Of a stretch of 64,000 bases of DNA, positions 32,352-41,073 are shown piece by piece. Position numbers and translations under genes: made by a program. The notes under the pieces are model-generated. The model was not told where the DNA came from, made no database searches, and saw only the letters and a program-made list of their open reading frames with translations. Within the stretch, counting starts at the first letter, position 1. Each line of letters begins with the position of its first letter. The stretch is from Sphaerisporangium cinnabarinum (GTDB taxonomy: Bacteria; Actinomycetota; Actinomycetes; Actinomycetales; Cellulomonadaceae), in assembly GCA_003052455.1 (NCBI GenBank), contig QAPD01000004.1, positions 172,620-236,619 of the forward strand, given 5' to 3'.

Positions 32352-33787
32352 CGGACGGTCTCGCCGACGACGTTGAGGTCGCGGCGGAAGGTCTCCGGCG
32401 TCTTCCACACGGTGAGCATCGTGATGAGCGCGCCGACCATGACGTACAGCGCGACGAGCTGCCAGCGCGACCCGTCCTCGCCCGCGAGCGCGGTCGCGAT
32501 GAAGGGCGTCAGGCCGCCCGCGACGATCGACGCGATCTCGCGCCCGGTGGCCGCGCCGGAGTAGCGGCGATCCGCCGGGAAGAGCTCGGCGAAGAACGCC
32601 GGCTGGATGGAGTTGATGGCGTTGTGCCCGAGGTTCAGCATCAGGACGTACCCGAGCACGATGAGCACGAAGCTGCCCGTGTTGAGCAGCCCGAAGAACG
32701 GGAAGGCCATGACGAACACGACGAGGGCCCCGAAGAAGTAGACCGGCCGGCGACCGATCTTGTCGGAGATCCAGGAGAAGATCCCGTGGGCGGGGAACGC
32801 GAGGACCGCCATGATGAGGATCGCGGTGTTGAGGCTCTCCTTCTCGATCCCGAGGTGCTGCGGGCCGTAGCTGAGCACGAAGACCGTGAGCAGGAAGTAC
32901 GGCAGGGCCTCGGCGAAGCGCAGCCCGACGATGCGCAGCAGGTTGCGCCAGTCCTCGAGGAAGACGCTCGCGAGCGGCCCGCGGGTGGGCGCGTGCGACG
33001 CGGGCTCGGCGGCCGCGGCGACGTCGCGCTCCTGGCGCTCGCGGATGGCGGCCTGGCTGGCCTCGAGGTTCTCGACGGTGAGCGAGCGGTTGCGGCCCTC
33101 CTTCTCGAGCCCGGCGACGGCTTCGGTGAAGACCGGCGTCTCCTCGAGCGAGCGGCGCATCCACAGGCCGACGGCGAGCACGACGGCGGAGAGCCAGAAC
33201 GGCACGCGCCAGCCCCACGACTGGAGCTGCGCGTCGTCGAGCGTGTACACCCAGGCGAACACGAGGGTGATGAGGATCTGCGCGGAGAAGCCGCCGGTGT
33301 TCGGCCACGACGTGTAGAAGCCGCGGTGCCGCGGGTTGGTGGACTCGAGCACGATGATCATCGACCCGCCCCACTCGCCGCCGACGGCGAAGCCCTGGAC
33401 GAGCCGCAGCACGACGAGCAGGGCCGGCGCGAGGAGGCCGATCGAGTCGTAGGACGGGAGGAAGCCGATGAGCAGGGTCCCGGTCCCCATGATCGCGAGC
33501 GTGAGGACGAGCGTGGACTTGCGCCCCTGCTTGTCGCCGCGTCGGCCGAAGAACATGCCGCCCAGCGGGCGGGCCAGGAACCCGACGGCGAACGTGCCGA
33601 GGGACGACAGCGTGGCGACGAACGAGCTCTCGGACGGGAAGAACACGGCGGGGAAGACGATCGCGGCAGCGGTGCCGTAGACGAGGAAGTCGTAGTACTC
33701 GAGCGTGTTGCCGACGAAGCTCGAGAGCGTGACCTTCCAGGCGTACCGCCTGCTTGTGAGCGGGGCCGCGGGTGCGGTGACGGACAT
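32348..33787 (-). CDS. MFS transporter, metabolite:H+ symporter (MHS) type
   Basis: 479 residues from ATG 33787 (GAAGGA upstream). Twelve membrane segments. Hallmarks of the MHS subfamily: GNTLEYYDFLVYGTAAAIVFP, LGTFAVGFLARPLGGMFFGRRGDKQGRKSTL and LRLVQGFAVGGEWGGSMIIVLE; the C-terminal half includes WISDKIGRRPVYFFGA. A long central loop (about residues 250-290) is polar and charged. It imports an organic acid or acidic sugar with protons; with the aldolase and sialidase-like genes it is the uptake step of this operon. Confidence 0.92.
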   Translation of the reverse strand: MSVTAPAAPLTSRRYAWKVTLSSFVGNTLEYYDFLVYGTAAAIVFPAVFFPSESSFVATLSSLGTFAVGFLARPLGGMFFGRRGDKQGRKSTLVLTLAIMGTGTLLIGFLPSYDSIGLLAPALLVVLRLVQGFAVGGEWGGSMIIVLESTNPRHRGFYTSWPNTGGFSAQILITLVFAWVYTLDDAQLQSWGWRVPFWLSAVVLAVGLWMRRSLEETPVFTEAVAGLEKEGRNRSLTVENLEASQAAIRERQERDVAAAAEPASHAPTRGPLASVFLEDWRNLLRIVGLRFAEALPYFLLTVFVLSYGPQHLGIEKESLNTAILIMAVLAFPAHGIFSWISDKIGRRPVYFFGALVVFVMAFPFFGLLNTGSFVLIVLGYVLMLNLGHNAINSIQPAFFAELFPADRRYSGAATGREIASIVAGGLTPFIATALAGEDGSRWQLVALYVMVGALITMLTVWKTPETFRRDLNVVGETVR

Positions 33788-33864
33788 CGTTGTTCCTTCG
33801 GTGCGGGGTTCCGCTGATCTCAGTGTGGGGGCTCCGGGTCTCAGCGGCGAGGGCCCGGGCCCCT

Positions 33865-33893
33865 CCCGCGGCACCCGTCCGGGGTGCCGCGGG
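33865..33893 (-). terminator. Hairpin between aldolase and transporter genes
   Basis: A perfect 12-bp stem, CCCGCGGCACCC with GGGTGCCGCGGG at 33882-33893 and a 5-nt loop. It lies 20 bp after the aldolase stop, inside the operon, so it may act as an attenuator or processing site rather than a full stop. Confidence 0.6.
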
Positions 33894-33913
33894 TCGAGCG
33901 GTCGGAGCGTGCG

Positions 33914-34789
33914 TCAGGCGGCCGCGAGCTCCTGCCCGGCCGCGGCGAGGGCCGCGCGGATCTCCGCCTTCACGGCGTCGGACGGCGGGTCGACCGGCAT
34001 GCGCGTCGTCCCGCCGGGCAGCCCCTGGACGTCGAGGCCGTACTTGAGGCGGGCGATGCTGGGCCCGAGCGCGGCGACGAGTCGCTGGACGACCGCCTGC
34101 GCCCGCACGACGGCGGCCGCGTCGTCCCCGGCGAGCGCCGCCCGCAGGTCCGCGAACGCGCGCGGCGCGACGCCGGAGACGCCGGACACGGTCCCGCGCC
34201 CGCCGGCCGCGACGACGTGCGGGAGGTCGGCGTCGTTCCCCGACCAGAGCGCGAGCCGCGGCGCTGCGGACCGGTACGCGTCGACCCGGGCCGAGGCGGC
34301 ACCGGACGTCTTGACGCCGTCGAGACCGAGCTCGGCGAGCACGGCGAGGAGCTCGGGCGAGACGTCCGAGCACGCGACGTCCGGGAAGACGTAGGCGTAG
34401 AGCTCGCCGTCCGTCGCGGCTCGCAGCGTGGCGTAGTAGCGCACGACGCCCTCGTCGCTCGCCGTGAGGTAGTAGGGCGTGATGGCGGCGAAGCGCCGGA
34501 CGCCGACGTCCTCGGCCGCGCGCAGGTGGCCGAGCGCCTCGTGCACGGAGGCGGCACCGACGTGCGCGATCGTCCGGTCCGGGCCGAGCACGTCGGCGGC
34601 GGTCCGCACGAGCGCGGCGCGCTCGGCGGCGTCGAGGGCCGGGAACTCGCCCGTCGTCCCCACGGCGAACACCCCGTCGACCTCCGGCTCCACGTGGGCG
34701 AGCAGCACGCGCAGCGCCCCGAGGTCGAGCGCACCCGACGCGTCGTAGGTCGTGACGGGCGGGGTGATGATCTCCGGTGCCGTGGTCAT
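33914..34789 (-). CDS. DapA/NanA-type aldolase (dihydrodipicolinate synthase family)
   Basis: 291 residues from ATG 34789, with AAGGAG 7 nt upstream; the longer frame to 34876 would cover the operator. Barrel motifs: EIITPPVTTYDASGALDLGAL, VFAVGTTGEFPALDAAER (GTTGE), HVGAASVHEALGHLRAAEDVG, ITPYYLTASDEG (catalytic Tyr) and LDGVKTSGAAS (Schiff-base Lys). The family makes or splits 2-keto-3-deoxy acids such as N-acetylneuraminate or keto-deoxy-gluconate/galactonate. Neighbouring sialidase-like, MHS and FAH-type genes support catabolic cleavage to pyruvate. Confidence 0.88.
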   Translation of the reverse strand: MTTAPEIITPPVTTYDASGALDLGALRVLLAHVEPEVDGVFAVGTTGEFPALDAAERAALVRTAADVLGPDRTIAHVGAASVHEALGHLRAAEDVGVRRFAAITPYYLTASDEGVVRYYATLRAATDGELYAYVFPDVACSDVSPELLAVLAELGLDGVKTSGAASARVDAYRSAAPRLALWSGNDADLPHVVAAGGRGTVSGVSGVAPRAFADLRAALAGDDAAAVVRAQAVVQRLVAALGPSIARLKYGLDVQGLPGGTTRMPVDPPSDAVKAEIRAALAAAGQELAAA

Positions 34790-34861
34790 GGCACGTCTCC
34801 TTCGGTCTCTCGCGTCGCTGCGCGGGCGCTGCTTCGCGCCGCCGTCAGCATCGCACCGTTT

Positions 34862-34873
34862 ACTGTTAACAGT
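34862..34873 (-). promoter_or_regulatory. Palindromic operator in the aldolase promoter
   Basis: ACTGTTAACAGT is a perfect 12-bp palindrome in an otherwise GC-rich gap. On the minus strand it is overlapped by TTGACG/TTGACT -35-like hexamers (34870-34882), so a bound GntR/FCD regulator from the adjacent gene would block transcription of the operon. Confidence 0.7.
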
Positions 34874-34909
34874 CAACCGTCAACGGGAGCACGTTCCCGC
34901 GACACGACG

Positions 34910-34941
34910 ACGCCCCGGCCTGCCGAGGCAGACCGGGGCGT
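34910..34941 (-). terminator. Hairpin terminator of the GntR gene
   Basis: ACGCCCCGG (34910-34918) pairs with CCGGGGCGT (34933-34941), with an inner CTGCC/GGCAG stem and a 2-nt loop. It starts 12 bp after the GntR stop codon. Confidence 0.75.
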
Positions 34942-34953
34942 GCGGGAGCGGGC

Positions 34954-35616
34954 TCAGCGGCGCGGCTGCTGCAACGCGTCCTTCATGCGGCGGCGCGAGC
35001 CGGCGAGGTGCTCGTCGAGGTAGGCCAGCGCCTCGTCGAGGCGCGGCGTCCGGATCGCGTCGAGCAGCCGCTCGTGGTCCGCGCACGACGGGTGCAGGTC
35101 GACGTCCTGCTTGTTCGTCTCCTGGAGCATGACCGCGAACGTGGGCTCGATCTGCTCCCACAGCGTGCGCAGGCGGCGGTTCGGCACGGCGGCGTACAGC
35201 GTGGAGTGGAACGCGAGGTCGTGGGCGGCGTACGTGTACCAGTCGCCGGCGTCCGCCGCCTCGCGCATCCCGGCGAGAGCCGCCTCGCTCGCGGACCAGT
35301 CGACCTCGTCGGCGTGCTCCGCCGCCGCGCGCACGGCGACCGCCTCCAGGGCGCTGCGCACGTCGTACAGCTCGTCGACGTCGTCGGCACCCACGCCGCG
35401 CACGACGTACCCCCGGCGCTCGGACTCGACGAGGTGCTCGGCCGCGAGGACCCGCAGCGCGTCGCGGACGGGCCCGCGCGACACGTCGTACTGCCGCGCC
35501 ACGCCCTCCTCGACGAGCCGCTCCCCCGGCGCCAGCTCCCCCCGGACGATCGCGACCCTCAGGACGTGGGCGAGACGATCCCCCAGCGACCCCGCACGCA
35601 CCGTGTCGACCGACAC
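34954..35616 (-). CDS. GntR-family regulator, FadR/FCD subfamily
   Basis: 220 residues from GTG 35616 (GAAGGGG upstream); an ATG at 35664 would add 16 residues. Winged-helix: LGDRLAHVLRVAIVRGELAPGERLVEEGVARQYDVSRGPVRDALRVLAAEHLVESERRGYVVR. The C-terminal FCD domain has DLAFHSTLYAAVPNRRL and HERLLDAI, giving the Asp/His residues that bind metal and an acid ligand. Members sense sugar acids, 2-keto-3-deoxy acids or fatty acids. It lies just upstream of the aldolase operon in the same orientation and is its likely regulator. Confidence 0.9.
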   Translation of the reverse strand: MSVDTVRAGSLGDRLAHVLRVAIVRGELAPGERLVEEGVARQYDVSRGPVRDALRVLAAEHLVESERRGYVVRGVGADDVDELYDVRSALEAVAVRAAAEHADEVDWSASEAALAGMREAADAGDWYTYAAHDLAFHSTLYAAVPNRRLRTLWEQIEPTFAVMLQETNKQDVDLHPSCADHERLLDAIRTPRLDEALAYLDEHLAGSRRRMKDALQQPRR

Positions 35617-35713
35617 CCTCGCCCCTTCGTCCCCACACCCGACGGGGCCGGCGACCGGCCCCATGACCGGACCATTGTGCCGCAGGCGCGCGGGAGCGAC
35701 CCGGGCGCCGGGC

Positions 35714-35719
35714 TACGCT
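35714..35719 (+). promoter_or_regulatory. -10 element of a leaderless LacI-family gene
   Basis: TACGCT ends 7 bp before ATG 35727, matching the TANNNT spacing of leaderless actinobacterial starts; no ribosome-binding site is visible. Confidence 0.55.
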
Positions 35720-35726
35720 CGCGGGC

Positions 35727-36734
35727 ATGACCCGCATCGTCGACGTCGCCCGGCACGCCGGCGTGTCCACGGCCACCGTCTCCCGGGTCCTCAACGGCAA
35801 GACCGTCCGGCCGGAGCTCGCGGCCGCCGTCCGCGCGGCGGTCGAGGACCTCGGCTACGCCCCGGACCGCACGGCGCGGTCCCTGCGGCGCCGGTCGAGC
35901 GACGTCGTCGCGCTCGTCCTGCCGGACGTCGAGAACCCGTTCTTCACGGCCGTCGCGCGCGGCGTCGAGGACGTCGCGCAGCAGGCGGGGTACTCCGTCG
36001 TCCTGTGCAACACCGACGACGACCCCGCCAAGGAGGAGCGCTACCTCGCGGTCGCCGAGCGCGAGAACATGGCAGGCGTCGTCCTGGCCCCGGCCACCGA
36101 CGCGCCCGAGACCGCCGCCCTGCGCGCCCGCCGTCGGGCCGTCGTCGTGATCGACCGCCGGGTGGGCCAGGACGTGGACCAGGTCGTGTTCGACAACGTC
36201 GCGCTCGGGCGCCGCGCCGCCGTGGAGCTCGTCGACCGCGGCTTCCGCCGGGTCGCGTGCGTCACCGGGCCGCGCGGCACGAGCACGGCGGTCGAGCGCG
36301 CGGACGGGTGGCGCGAGGCGCTCGCCGAGGCAGGGCTCTCCCCCGCCGGGCTGCTCGTGCACGCGAACTTCCGCGTCGACGGCGGCCACGGGGCGGCCGT
36401 CGACCTGCTCGCCCGGTCCGACCCGCCGGACGCGATCCTCGCCACCAACAACCTCGTCGGCGTCGGCGTGCTCCGGGCGCTCGCCGAGGCGCACGGCCGG
36501 CCCGCGGCGTCGGCCGCGGACGCACGGACCCGCGGCGCCGACGACGGGCCCGCCGTCGGGGTCGGCATCGTGGGCGACCTGCCCTTCGCCACGTCGCGCA
36601 CGTCCGACGTCGCGCTCGTCCCGCTCGACCCCCGGGCGCTCGGCACGACGGCCGCGCGGATCCTGCTCGACCGGCTGTCCGGTGCCGACGACCCGGCGCG
36701 CCACGTCGTCCAGGGCACGCCCGCCGGGCCGTGA
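35727..36734 (+). CDS. LacI-family transcriptional regulator
   Basis: 335 residues. HTH TRIVDVARHAGVSTATVSRVLNGKTVRPELAAAVRAAVEDLGYAPDRTARSLR is complete, and the effector domain shows LVLPDVENPFFTAVARGVEDVAQQAGY, VDRRVGQDVDQVVFDN and a long acidic insert near residue 260 (SAADARTRGADDGPA). Convergent with the aldolase gene, 7 bp away. It may control that aldolase or the sugar importer further on; no operator can be assigned. Confidence 0.88.
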   Translation: MTRIVDVARHAGVSTATVSRVLNGKTVRPELAAAVRAAVEDLGYAPDRTARSLRRRSSDVVALVLPDVENPFFTAVARGVEDVAQQAGYSVVLCNTDDDPAKEERYLAVAERENMAGVVLAPATDAPETAALRARRRAVVVIDRRVGQDVDQVVFDNVALGRRAAVELVDRGFRRVACVTGPRGTSTAVERADGWREALAEAGLSPAGLLVHANFRVDGGHGAAVDLLARSDPPDAILATNNLVGVGVLRALAEAHGRPAASAADARTRGADDGPAVGVGIVGDLPFATSRTSDVALVPLDPRALGTTAARILLDRLSGADDPARHVVQGTPAGP

Positions 36735-36741
36735 GCCGGTC

Positions 36742-37734
36742 TCAGCCCGCCGCCGGGGCGCCTGCGGCGGCGGGCAGCACGTCGGACGCGCGGCCGGCCT
36801 GACCGAACAGCACCATGCGCTGCTCGACGAGCCGCTGCGCCCACTCCCGGCCGAGCGCGAGGTAGCCCGCCGGGTCCACGTCGCCGGGCGACGCGGCGAG
36901 CGCGACGCGGACGCCCGCCGTGAACGCCATGTAGTGGTCCATGCCCTGGTTGATCTTGCGCACGCCGAGGCTCGCCGCCCGGGCCTTCTCCGCGTCGGGG
37001 ACGCCCCACGACTCCGGCAGGTCGCCGCCGTGCGCGTTGATCGTCGCCCGGAGGTCGGCCGGGAGCCCCGACGAGCCGTGCATGACGAGGTGCGTCCCCG
37101 GCACGCGCCGCGCGATGCGCTCGACGAGGTCCATGTGGAGCACCGAGCCGTCGGGCGGGCTCGTGAACTTGTAGGCGCCGTGCGAGGTCCCGATCGCCAC
37201 GGCGAGCGCGTCCACCCCGGTGCGGCGCACGAACTCCTCGGCCTGCTCCGGGTCGGCGAGGACGATCTCCGCGTGGCTGCGCCCGTCCTTCGAGCCGCCG
37301 ATCGTCCCCAGCTCGCCCTCCACGGACACGCCGTGCGCGTGCGCGTGCTCGACGACGCGCCGCGTCACCGCGACGTTGTCCTCGAAGGCGGCGGGGCGGC
37401 CGTCCGGCCCGAGCGAGCCGTCGATCATGACGCTCGTGAACCCCGCCGCCACGGCGCGCGCGCACGTCGCCTCGTCGGGTCCGTGGTCGAGGTGCAGCGC
37501 GACCGGGACGTCGGGGTACGCCGCGATCGCCGTGCGCAGGGCCGACCACCACAGCGCGTCCGAGGCGTACGGGTGGGACCCGGCCAGGGTCTCGACGATG
37601 ACGGGGCTCTCCGTGGCGCGCGCGGCGTCGAGCACCGCCGTCGCCATCGCGAGGTCCGCGACGTTGAAGGCGCCGACGCCGTAGCCGCCCCGGGCGGCGG
37701 CGTCGAGCAGGGTACGGTTCGTGACGAGGGTCAT
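36742..37734 (-). CDS. Class II ketose-bisphosphate aldolase
   Basis: 330 residues from ATG 37734 (AGGAAGG upstream). Zn-dependent aldolase motifs: GVGAFNVADLAMATAVLDAA, VALHLDHGPDEATCARAVAAGFTSVMIDGS (zinc His and catalytic Asp region), SVEGELGTIGGSKDG, AVAIGTSHGAYKF (zinc His) and LVMHGSSGLP (zinc His). It belongs with FbaA/KbaY-type enzymes splitting fructose-, tagatose- or ketose-1,6-bisphosphates into triose phosphates. Single gene between two LacI regulators; the upstream one is divergent, so it is probably controlled separately from the importer operon. Confidence 0.88.
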   Translation of the reverse strand: MTLVTNRTLLDAAARGGYGVGAFNVADLAMATAVLDAARATESPVIVETLAGSHPYASDALWWSALRTAIAAYPDVPVALHLDHGPDEATCARAVAAGFTSVMIDGSLGPDGRPAAFEDNVAVTRRVVEHAHAHGVSVEGELGTIGGSKDGRSHAEIVLADPEQAEEFVRRTGVDALAVAIGTSHGAYKFTSPPDGSVLHMDLVERIARRVPGTHLVMHGSSGLPADLRATINAHGGDLPESWGVPDAEKARAASLGVRKINQGMDHYMAFTAGVRVALAASPGDVDPAGYLALGREWAQRLVEQRMVLFGQAGRASDVLPAAAGAPAAG

Positions 37735-37817
37735 GGCTGACCTTCCTGTCGTGTCGTCGGGAGCGTGCCGCCCGGGCGGACGGCGGCGGGTGCGGGCGAG
37801 CGACGGGCGGAGGCGAC

Positions 37818-38876
37818 GTGACGCAGGACGACGACCGGACCGCGGGAGCGGGTGGCCGGTCCGTGCGGCTCGCCGACATCGCTGCGCGCGCGGGGGTGTC
37901 CATCAAGACGGTGTCGCGCGTCGTCAACGACGAGCCGCACGTCGCGGCTGCGACGCGGCGCCTCGTGGAGGACGCGATCGCCGAGCTCGGGCTGGAGGGC
38001 GAGTCCCGCCCGCGCGGCCGCAAGCGGCGCACGGGCGTGGTGGGGCTGGTCTTCCCGGACGTGCGCAACGACTACTTCGCAGCCGTCAGCCGCGCGCTCC
38101 AGGAGCGGCTCGCCAACGTGAGCCCCACGCTGCTGTCGGCGGACTCGGACGACGACCTGCACACGGAGGAGGCGATCCTCACCGCGTTCCGTCGGCTCGA
38201 CGTCGACGGCATGGTGATCTTCCCGACCGGCGCCCCGGGCCTCGTGGAGTTCGCGCAGTCGGTGCCGACCGTCGTCGTCGACCGCACGGTGCCGTCCGTG
38301 CGCGGCCTCGTCGACCACGTGCTGCCGGACGCGCGGCACGCGGCCGAGCAGCTCACGCTGCACATGATCGAGCAGCACCGCGTGCAGCGCGTGTGCCTGG
38401 TCGCGGGCGACCTCGCGGTCTCGACGCTGCGCAACCGGCACACCGCGTTCCAGCGCGTCGTCAGCCGGACGGGGACGGAGAACCACGTCCTCGCGGGCCT
38501 CACGACGTCGGAGGAGGCGGCGACCGCCGCGTACTCGCTCTTCCGGACGCTCGAGCCGCCGTTCGGCGTGCTGGCGACCAACAGCCTCATGTTCTGGGGC
38601 GTGCTCACCGCGGCGCAGCGCCTCGGCCTCAAGGTGCCGTCCGACGTCGTGCTGACGACGTTCGACAACGTGCCCGGCGTCGGGACGACGGGCCTCGTGC
38701 CCACGAACGCCGTCGCCCCGGCGGCGACGCTCGCCGCCCGGACGGTCCAGCTCCTCACGGAGCGCATGAACAACCCGTCGCTGCCACCGCGCCTCCTCGA
38801 CATGGACTACGACATCGCCTACGGCACGACCTGCGGGTGCGTGCCGATCGACCCGGCGCGCAACGTCCTCGGCTAG
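37818..38876 (+). CDS. LacI-family transcriptional regulator
   Basis: 352 residues from GTG 37818 (GGAGG 5 nt upstream). HTH VRLADIAARAGVSIKTVSRVVNDEPHVAAATRRLVEDAIAELG, then a basic hinge RPRGRKRRTG and the effector domain VVGLVFPDVRNDYFAAVSRALQERL, MVIFPTGAPGLVEFA and VLTTFDNVPGVGTTGLVPTNAV. The C-terminus has three Cys close together (TTCGCV) that are not usual for the family. Divergent from the aldolase and convergent with the importer operon, both candidate targets. Confidence 0.88.
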   Translation: MTQDDDRTAGAGGRSVRLADIAARAGVSIKTVSRVVNDEPHVAAATRRLVEDAIAELGLEGESRPRGRKRRTGVVGLVFPDVRNDYFAAVSRALQERLANVSPTLLSADSDDDLHTEEAILTAFRRLDVDGMVIFPTGAPGLVEFAQSVPTVVVDRTVPSVRGLVDHVLPDARHAAEQLTLHMIEQHRVQRVCLVAGDLAVSTLRNRHTAFQRVVSRTGTENHVLAGLTTSEEAATAAYSLFRTLEPPFGVLATNSLMFWGVLTAAQRLGLKVPSDVVLTTFDNVPGVGTTGLVPTNAVAPAATLAARTVQLLTERMNNPSLPPRLLDMDYDIAYGTTCGCVPIDPARNVLG

Positions 38877-38880
38877 GCGG

Positions 38881-38930
38881 CCCGGCCGGGCGGTGCGCCC
38901 GACCGGACCGGGTCGCTGCGCGCCGGGCCC
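38881..38930. terminator. GC-rich hairpin region between convergent genes
   Basis: Stem CGGGCG/CGCCCG with a 3-nt loop (38887-38901), followed by a GACCGG/CCGGTC pairing around further GC stems. The gap between the LacI and aldolase stop codons is 56 bp. Confidence 0.45.
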
Positions 38931-38932
38931 GG

Positions 38933-39577
38933 TCACAGCGTGTGCGTGATGCCCAGCGACGCGTAGTCGAGGACGATCGGGTCGTCCGTCACGGCGCGCG
39001 CCGCGGAGAGCACCTTCGCCGCGCTCTCCACCGCGACGCTCGTCTTGAACGCGTCGCGCAGGTTCGGCCCGACCGTGAGCAGGCCGTGGTTGGCCCAGAC
39101 GACGGCGTTGCGGTCCTCGAGGTAGCGCGCCATGTCCCGGCCGAACTCGGTCGAGTTGCTCAGCGCGAACGGCATGACCGGCACGTCGCCCTTGGTGTAG
39201 ATGACCATGTTGACGAGCGCCCCGCGGATCGGCTCGCCCAGCACGCCGAACACGTTCGCGTACGTGGGCTCGGTGTGGACGATCGCCTGGACGTCGGGGC
39301 GCGCGGCGTAGACGGCGAGGTGCACCGTCACCTCCGACGACGGCTGGAGCCGCCCCTCGACGACGTTCGCGTCCTCGTCCACGACCACGAGGTCGTCCGG
39401 CGTCATGCGGTCGTACTCGAGGTCGGTCGGGGTGATGAGGAACGTCGACGTGCCCGGGATGCGCAGGCTGATGTTGCCCTGCGTGTTGAAGTTGAGCCCG
39501 AGCTTCACGGACTCCAGGCAGTACGCGAGGACGTCCTCGCGCGCGGCCTGCAGGTCGAACGTGTCCAGCGTGGTCAT
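38933..39577 (-). CDS. Class II aldolase/adducin family, fuculose-phosphate-aldolase type
   Basis: 214 residues, AAGGAG before ATG 39577, overlapping the kinase stop by 4 bp. Motifs: LNFNTQGNISLRIPGTSTFLITPTDLEYDRMTPDDLVVVD (substrate-phosphate loop), SSEVTVHLAVYAARPDVQAIVHTEPTYANVFG (catalytic Glu and zinc His pair region) and VVWANHGLLTVG (zinc His). L-Fuculose-, L-ribulose- and rhamnulose-1-phosphate enzymes share this fold. Note HTEPTYAN where the common form is HTHSPYAT: the second zinc His of the HxH pair reads Glu here. Last gene of the importer operon. Confidence 0.84.
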   Translation of the reverse strand: MTTLDTFDLQAAREDVLAYCLESVKLGLNFNTQGNISLRIPGTSTFLITPTDLEYDRMTPDDLVVVDEDANVVEGRLQPSSEVTVHLAVYAARPDVQAIVHTEPTYANVFGVLGEPIRGALVNMVIYTKGDVPVMPFALSNSTEFGRDMARYLEDRNAVVWANHGLLTVGPNLRDAFKTSVAVESAAKVLSAARAVTDDPIVLDYASLGITHTL

Positions 39578-41073
39578 GCGATCTCCTTGAGTGCGGTGCC
39601 GTCGACGGTCTCGACGGCGAGGGACGTGCTGACGGGGGTGAGGAGCTGGTGCAGCGAGTCGAACGTCGCGCGCTGCCGCGCGTACCACGCGGCGTGCCGC
39701 GGGTCGGGGCTCGCCTCGTGCACGACGGCGGGGGCGGGCAGGTCGAGCACGCTCGCGAAGGTGCCGGCACCGAGCGCGGCGAGGAGCGCGGCACCCCGCC
39801 CCGCCGCCTCGCGCACGACGGCGCGCAGCGGGACCCCGGCCGCGTCGGACCGGGCCTGGAGGGCGCCGAGGTTGGCCGAGCCGCCGCCGACGGCCTGCAC
39901 GTCCACCGGCTCCACCCCGCGCTCCGCGAGCGCCGCCCGGATCTTCGCGAGCTCGAACCCCGACGCCTCGACGAACGCGCGCGCGATCTGCGCCGTCGTC
40001 GTCTCGAGGGTCAGGCCGAGGAGCGCGCCCCGCGCGGCGGGGTCGTTGTCGAGCGTGCCCGACCCGGCGAGGTAGGGCGCGACCAGGAGCGGGGGCGGGT
40101 CGACGGCACCGACCTCGTAGAGCGACGCCCACGGGTCGATCCGGTCGTGGTGGACGATCGACGAGAACCAGTCGAGCGCGAAGCCGCCCGCCGCCGTGCC
40201 CGCGAGGGTGACCCACAGGTCCGCCCCCACGGGGTAGGTCGCGAGCCCGGTCCCGCCGAGCCGCTCCGGCCGGGCGCGCGTGCCCACGGTGAGGCAGTCG
40301 CTCGACCCGAACGAGAACACGGCCCGCAGGCCGGGACGTCCGCCACCGCCGAGGAAGGCCGCGGCCTGGTCGTGCACGCCCGCGACGACGGGCGTCCCGG
40401 CGCGCAGCCCCGTCCGGGCGGCGGCGTCCGCGGAGACCGCGCCGATCACGTCGCCCGCGGCGACCACCGGGGACAGGAGCGCGACGGGCACGTCGAGCGC
40501 GCCGAGCACCTCGTCGGACCAGGTGCGGGTGCGGACGTCGAACGCGCCCGTGCGGGACGCCATGGTCAGGTCCACGGCCGGCGCCGCGCCGAGCCGCGTC
40601 GCGACGAAGTCGTCCAGGGTGCGCACCGCGGCGGGCAGCGCGCCGTCGGGCAGGAGCCCGCGCACCTTGTGGACGGAGAACATCGGGTGCAGCGGCTGGC
40701 CCGTGATCTCCTGGACGGCCTCGCCGCCGAGCAGCTCGCGGAGCCGGTCCGCCGAGCCCGCGCCGCGCCCGTCCATGCTCAGGGGGGCGGGACCGAGCGC
40801 GCGGCCCGCGCGGTCGACGGGCACGACGGCCTCGCCGAGCGTCGAGAAGGACAGGGCCTCCACGGGGTCCGCGGCCACCGCGGGCTCGGCGACGACGTCG
40901 CGCACGAGCGCCTCGACGCCGTCGAGCACGGCCTCCGCGTCGACGTGCGCGCGCCCCGGCGCGGGGCGCACGACCGTCGTGCGGCGCGAGCGCGCGACGA
41001 GCTCGTTGCCCCCTTCGTCGTACACGCCGACGCGCGTCCCCGTGGTCCCGAGGTCGATGCCGAGGTAGCTCAC
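39574..41073 (-). CDS. FGGY-family carbohydrate kinase, gluconokinase/pentulokinase-like
   Basis: 499 residues from GTG 41073, overlapping both neighbours by 4 bp. N-terminal ATPase LGIDLGTTGTRVGVYDEGGNELVARSRR, substrate region LGPAPLSMDGRGAGSADRL and GVHDQAAAFLGGG (catalytic Asp in the HDQAA motif), then YLAGSGTLDNDPAARGALLGLTLETT and VQAVGGGSANLGALQARSDAAG (adenine pocket). Phosphorylates a ketose or aldonate before the class II aldolase next to it. A second FGGY kinase lies in the divergent operon (44761); the two are not close copies and may serve different sugars. Confidence 0.88.
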   Translation of the reverse strand: MSYLGIDLGTTGTRVGVYDEGGNELVARSRRTTVVRPAPGRAHVDAEAVLDGVEALVRDVVAEPAVAADPVEALSFSTLGEAVVPVDRAGRALGPAPLSMDGRGAGSADRLRELLGGEAVQEITGQPLHPMFSVHKVRGLLPDGALPAAVRTLDDFVATRLGAAPAVDLTMASRTGAFDVRTRTWSDEVLGALDVPVALLSPVVAAGDVIGAVSADAAARTGLRAGTPVVAGVHDQAAAFLGGGGRPGLRAVFSFGSSDCLTVGTRARPERLGGTGLATYPVGADLWVTLAGTAAGGFALDWFSSIVHHDRIDPWASLYEVGAVDPPPLLVAPYLAGSGTLDNDPAARGALLGLTLETTTAQIARAFVEASGFELAKIRAALAERGVEPVDVQAVGGGSANLGALQARSDAAGVPLRAVVREAAGRGAALLAALGAGTFASVLDLPAPAVVHEASPDPRHAAWYARQRATFDSLHQLLTPVSTSLAVETVDGTALKEIA

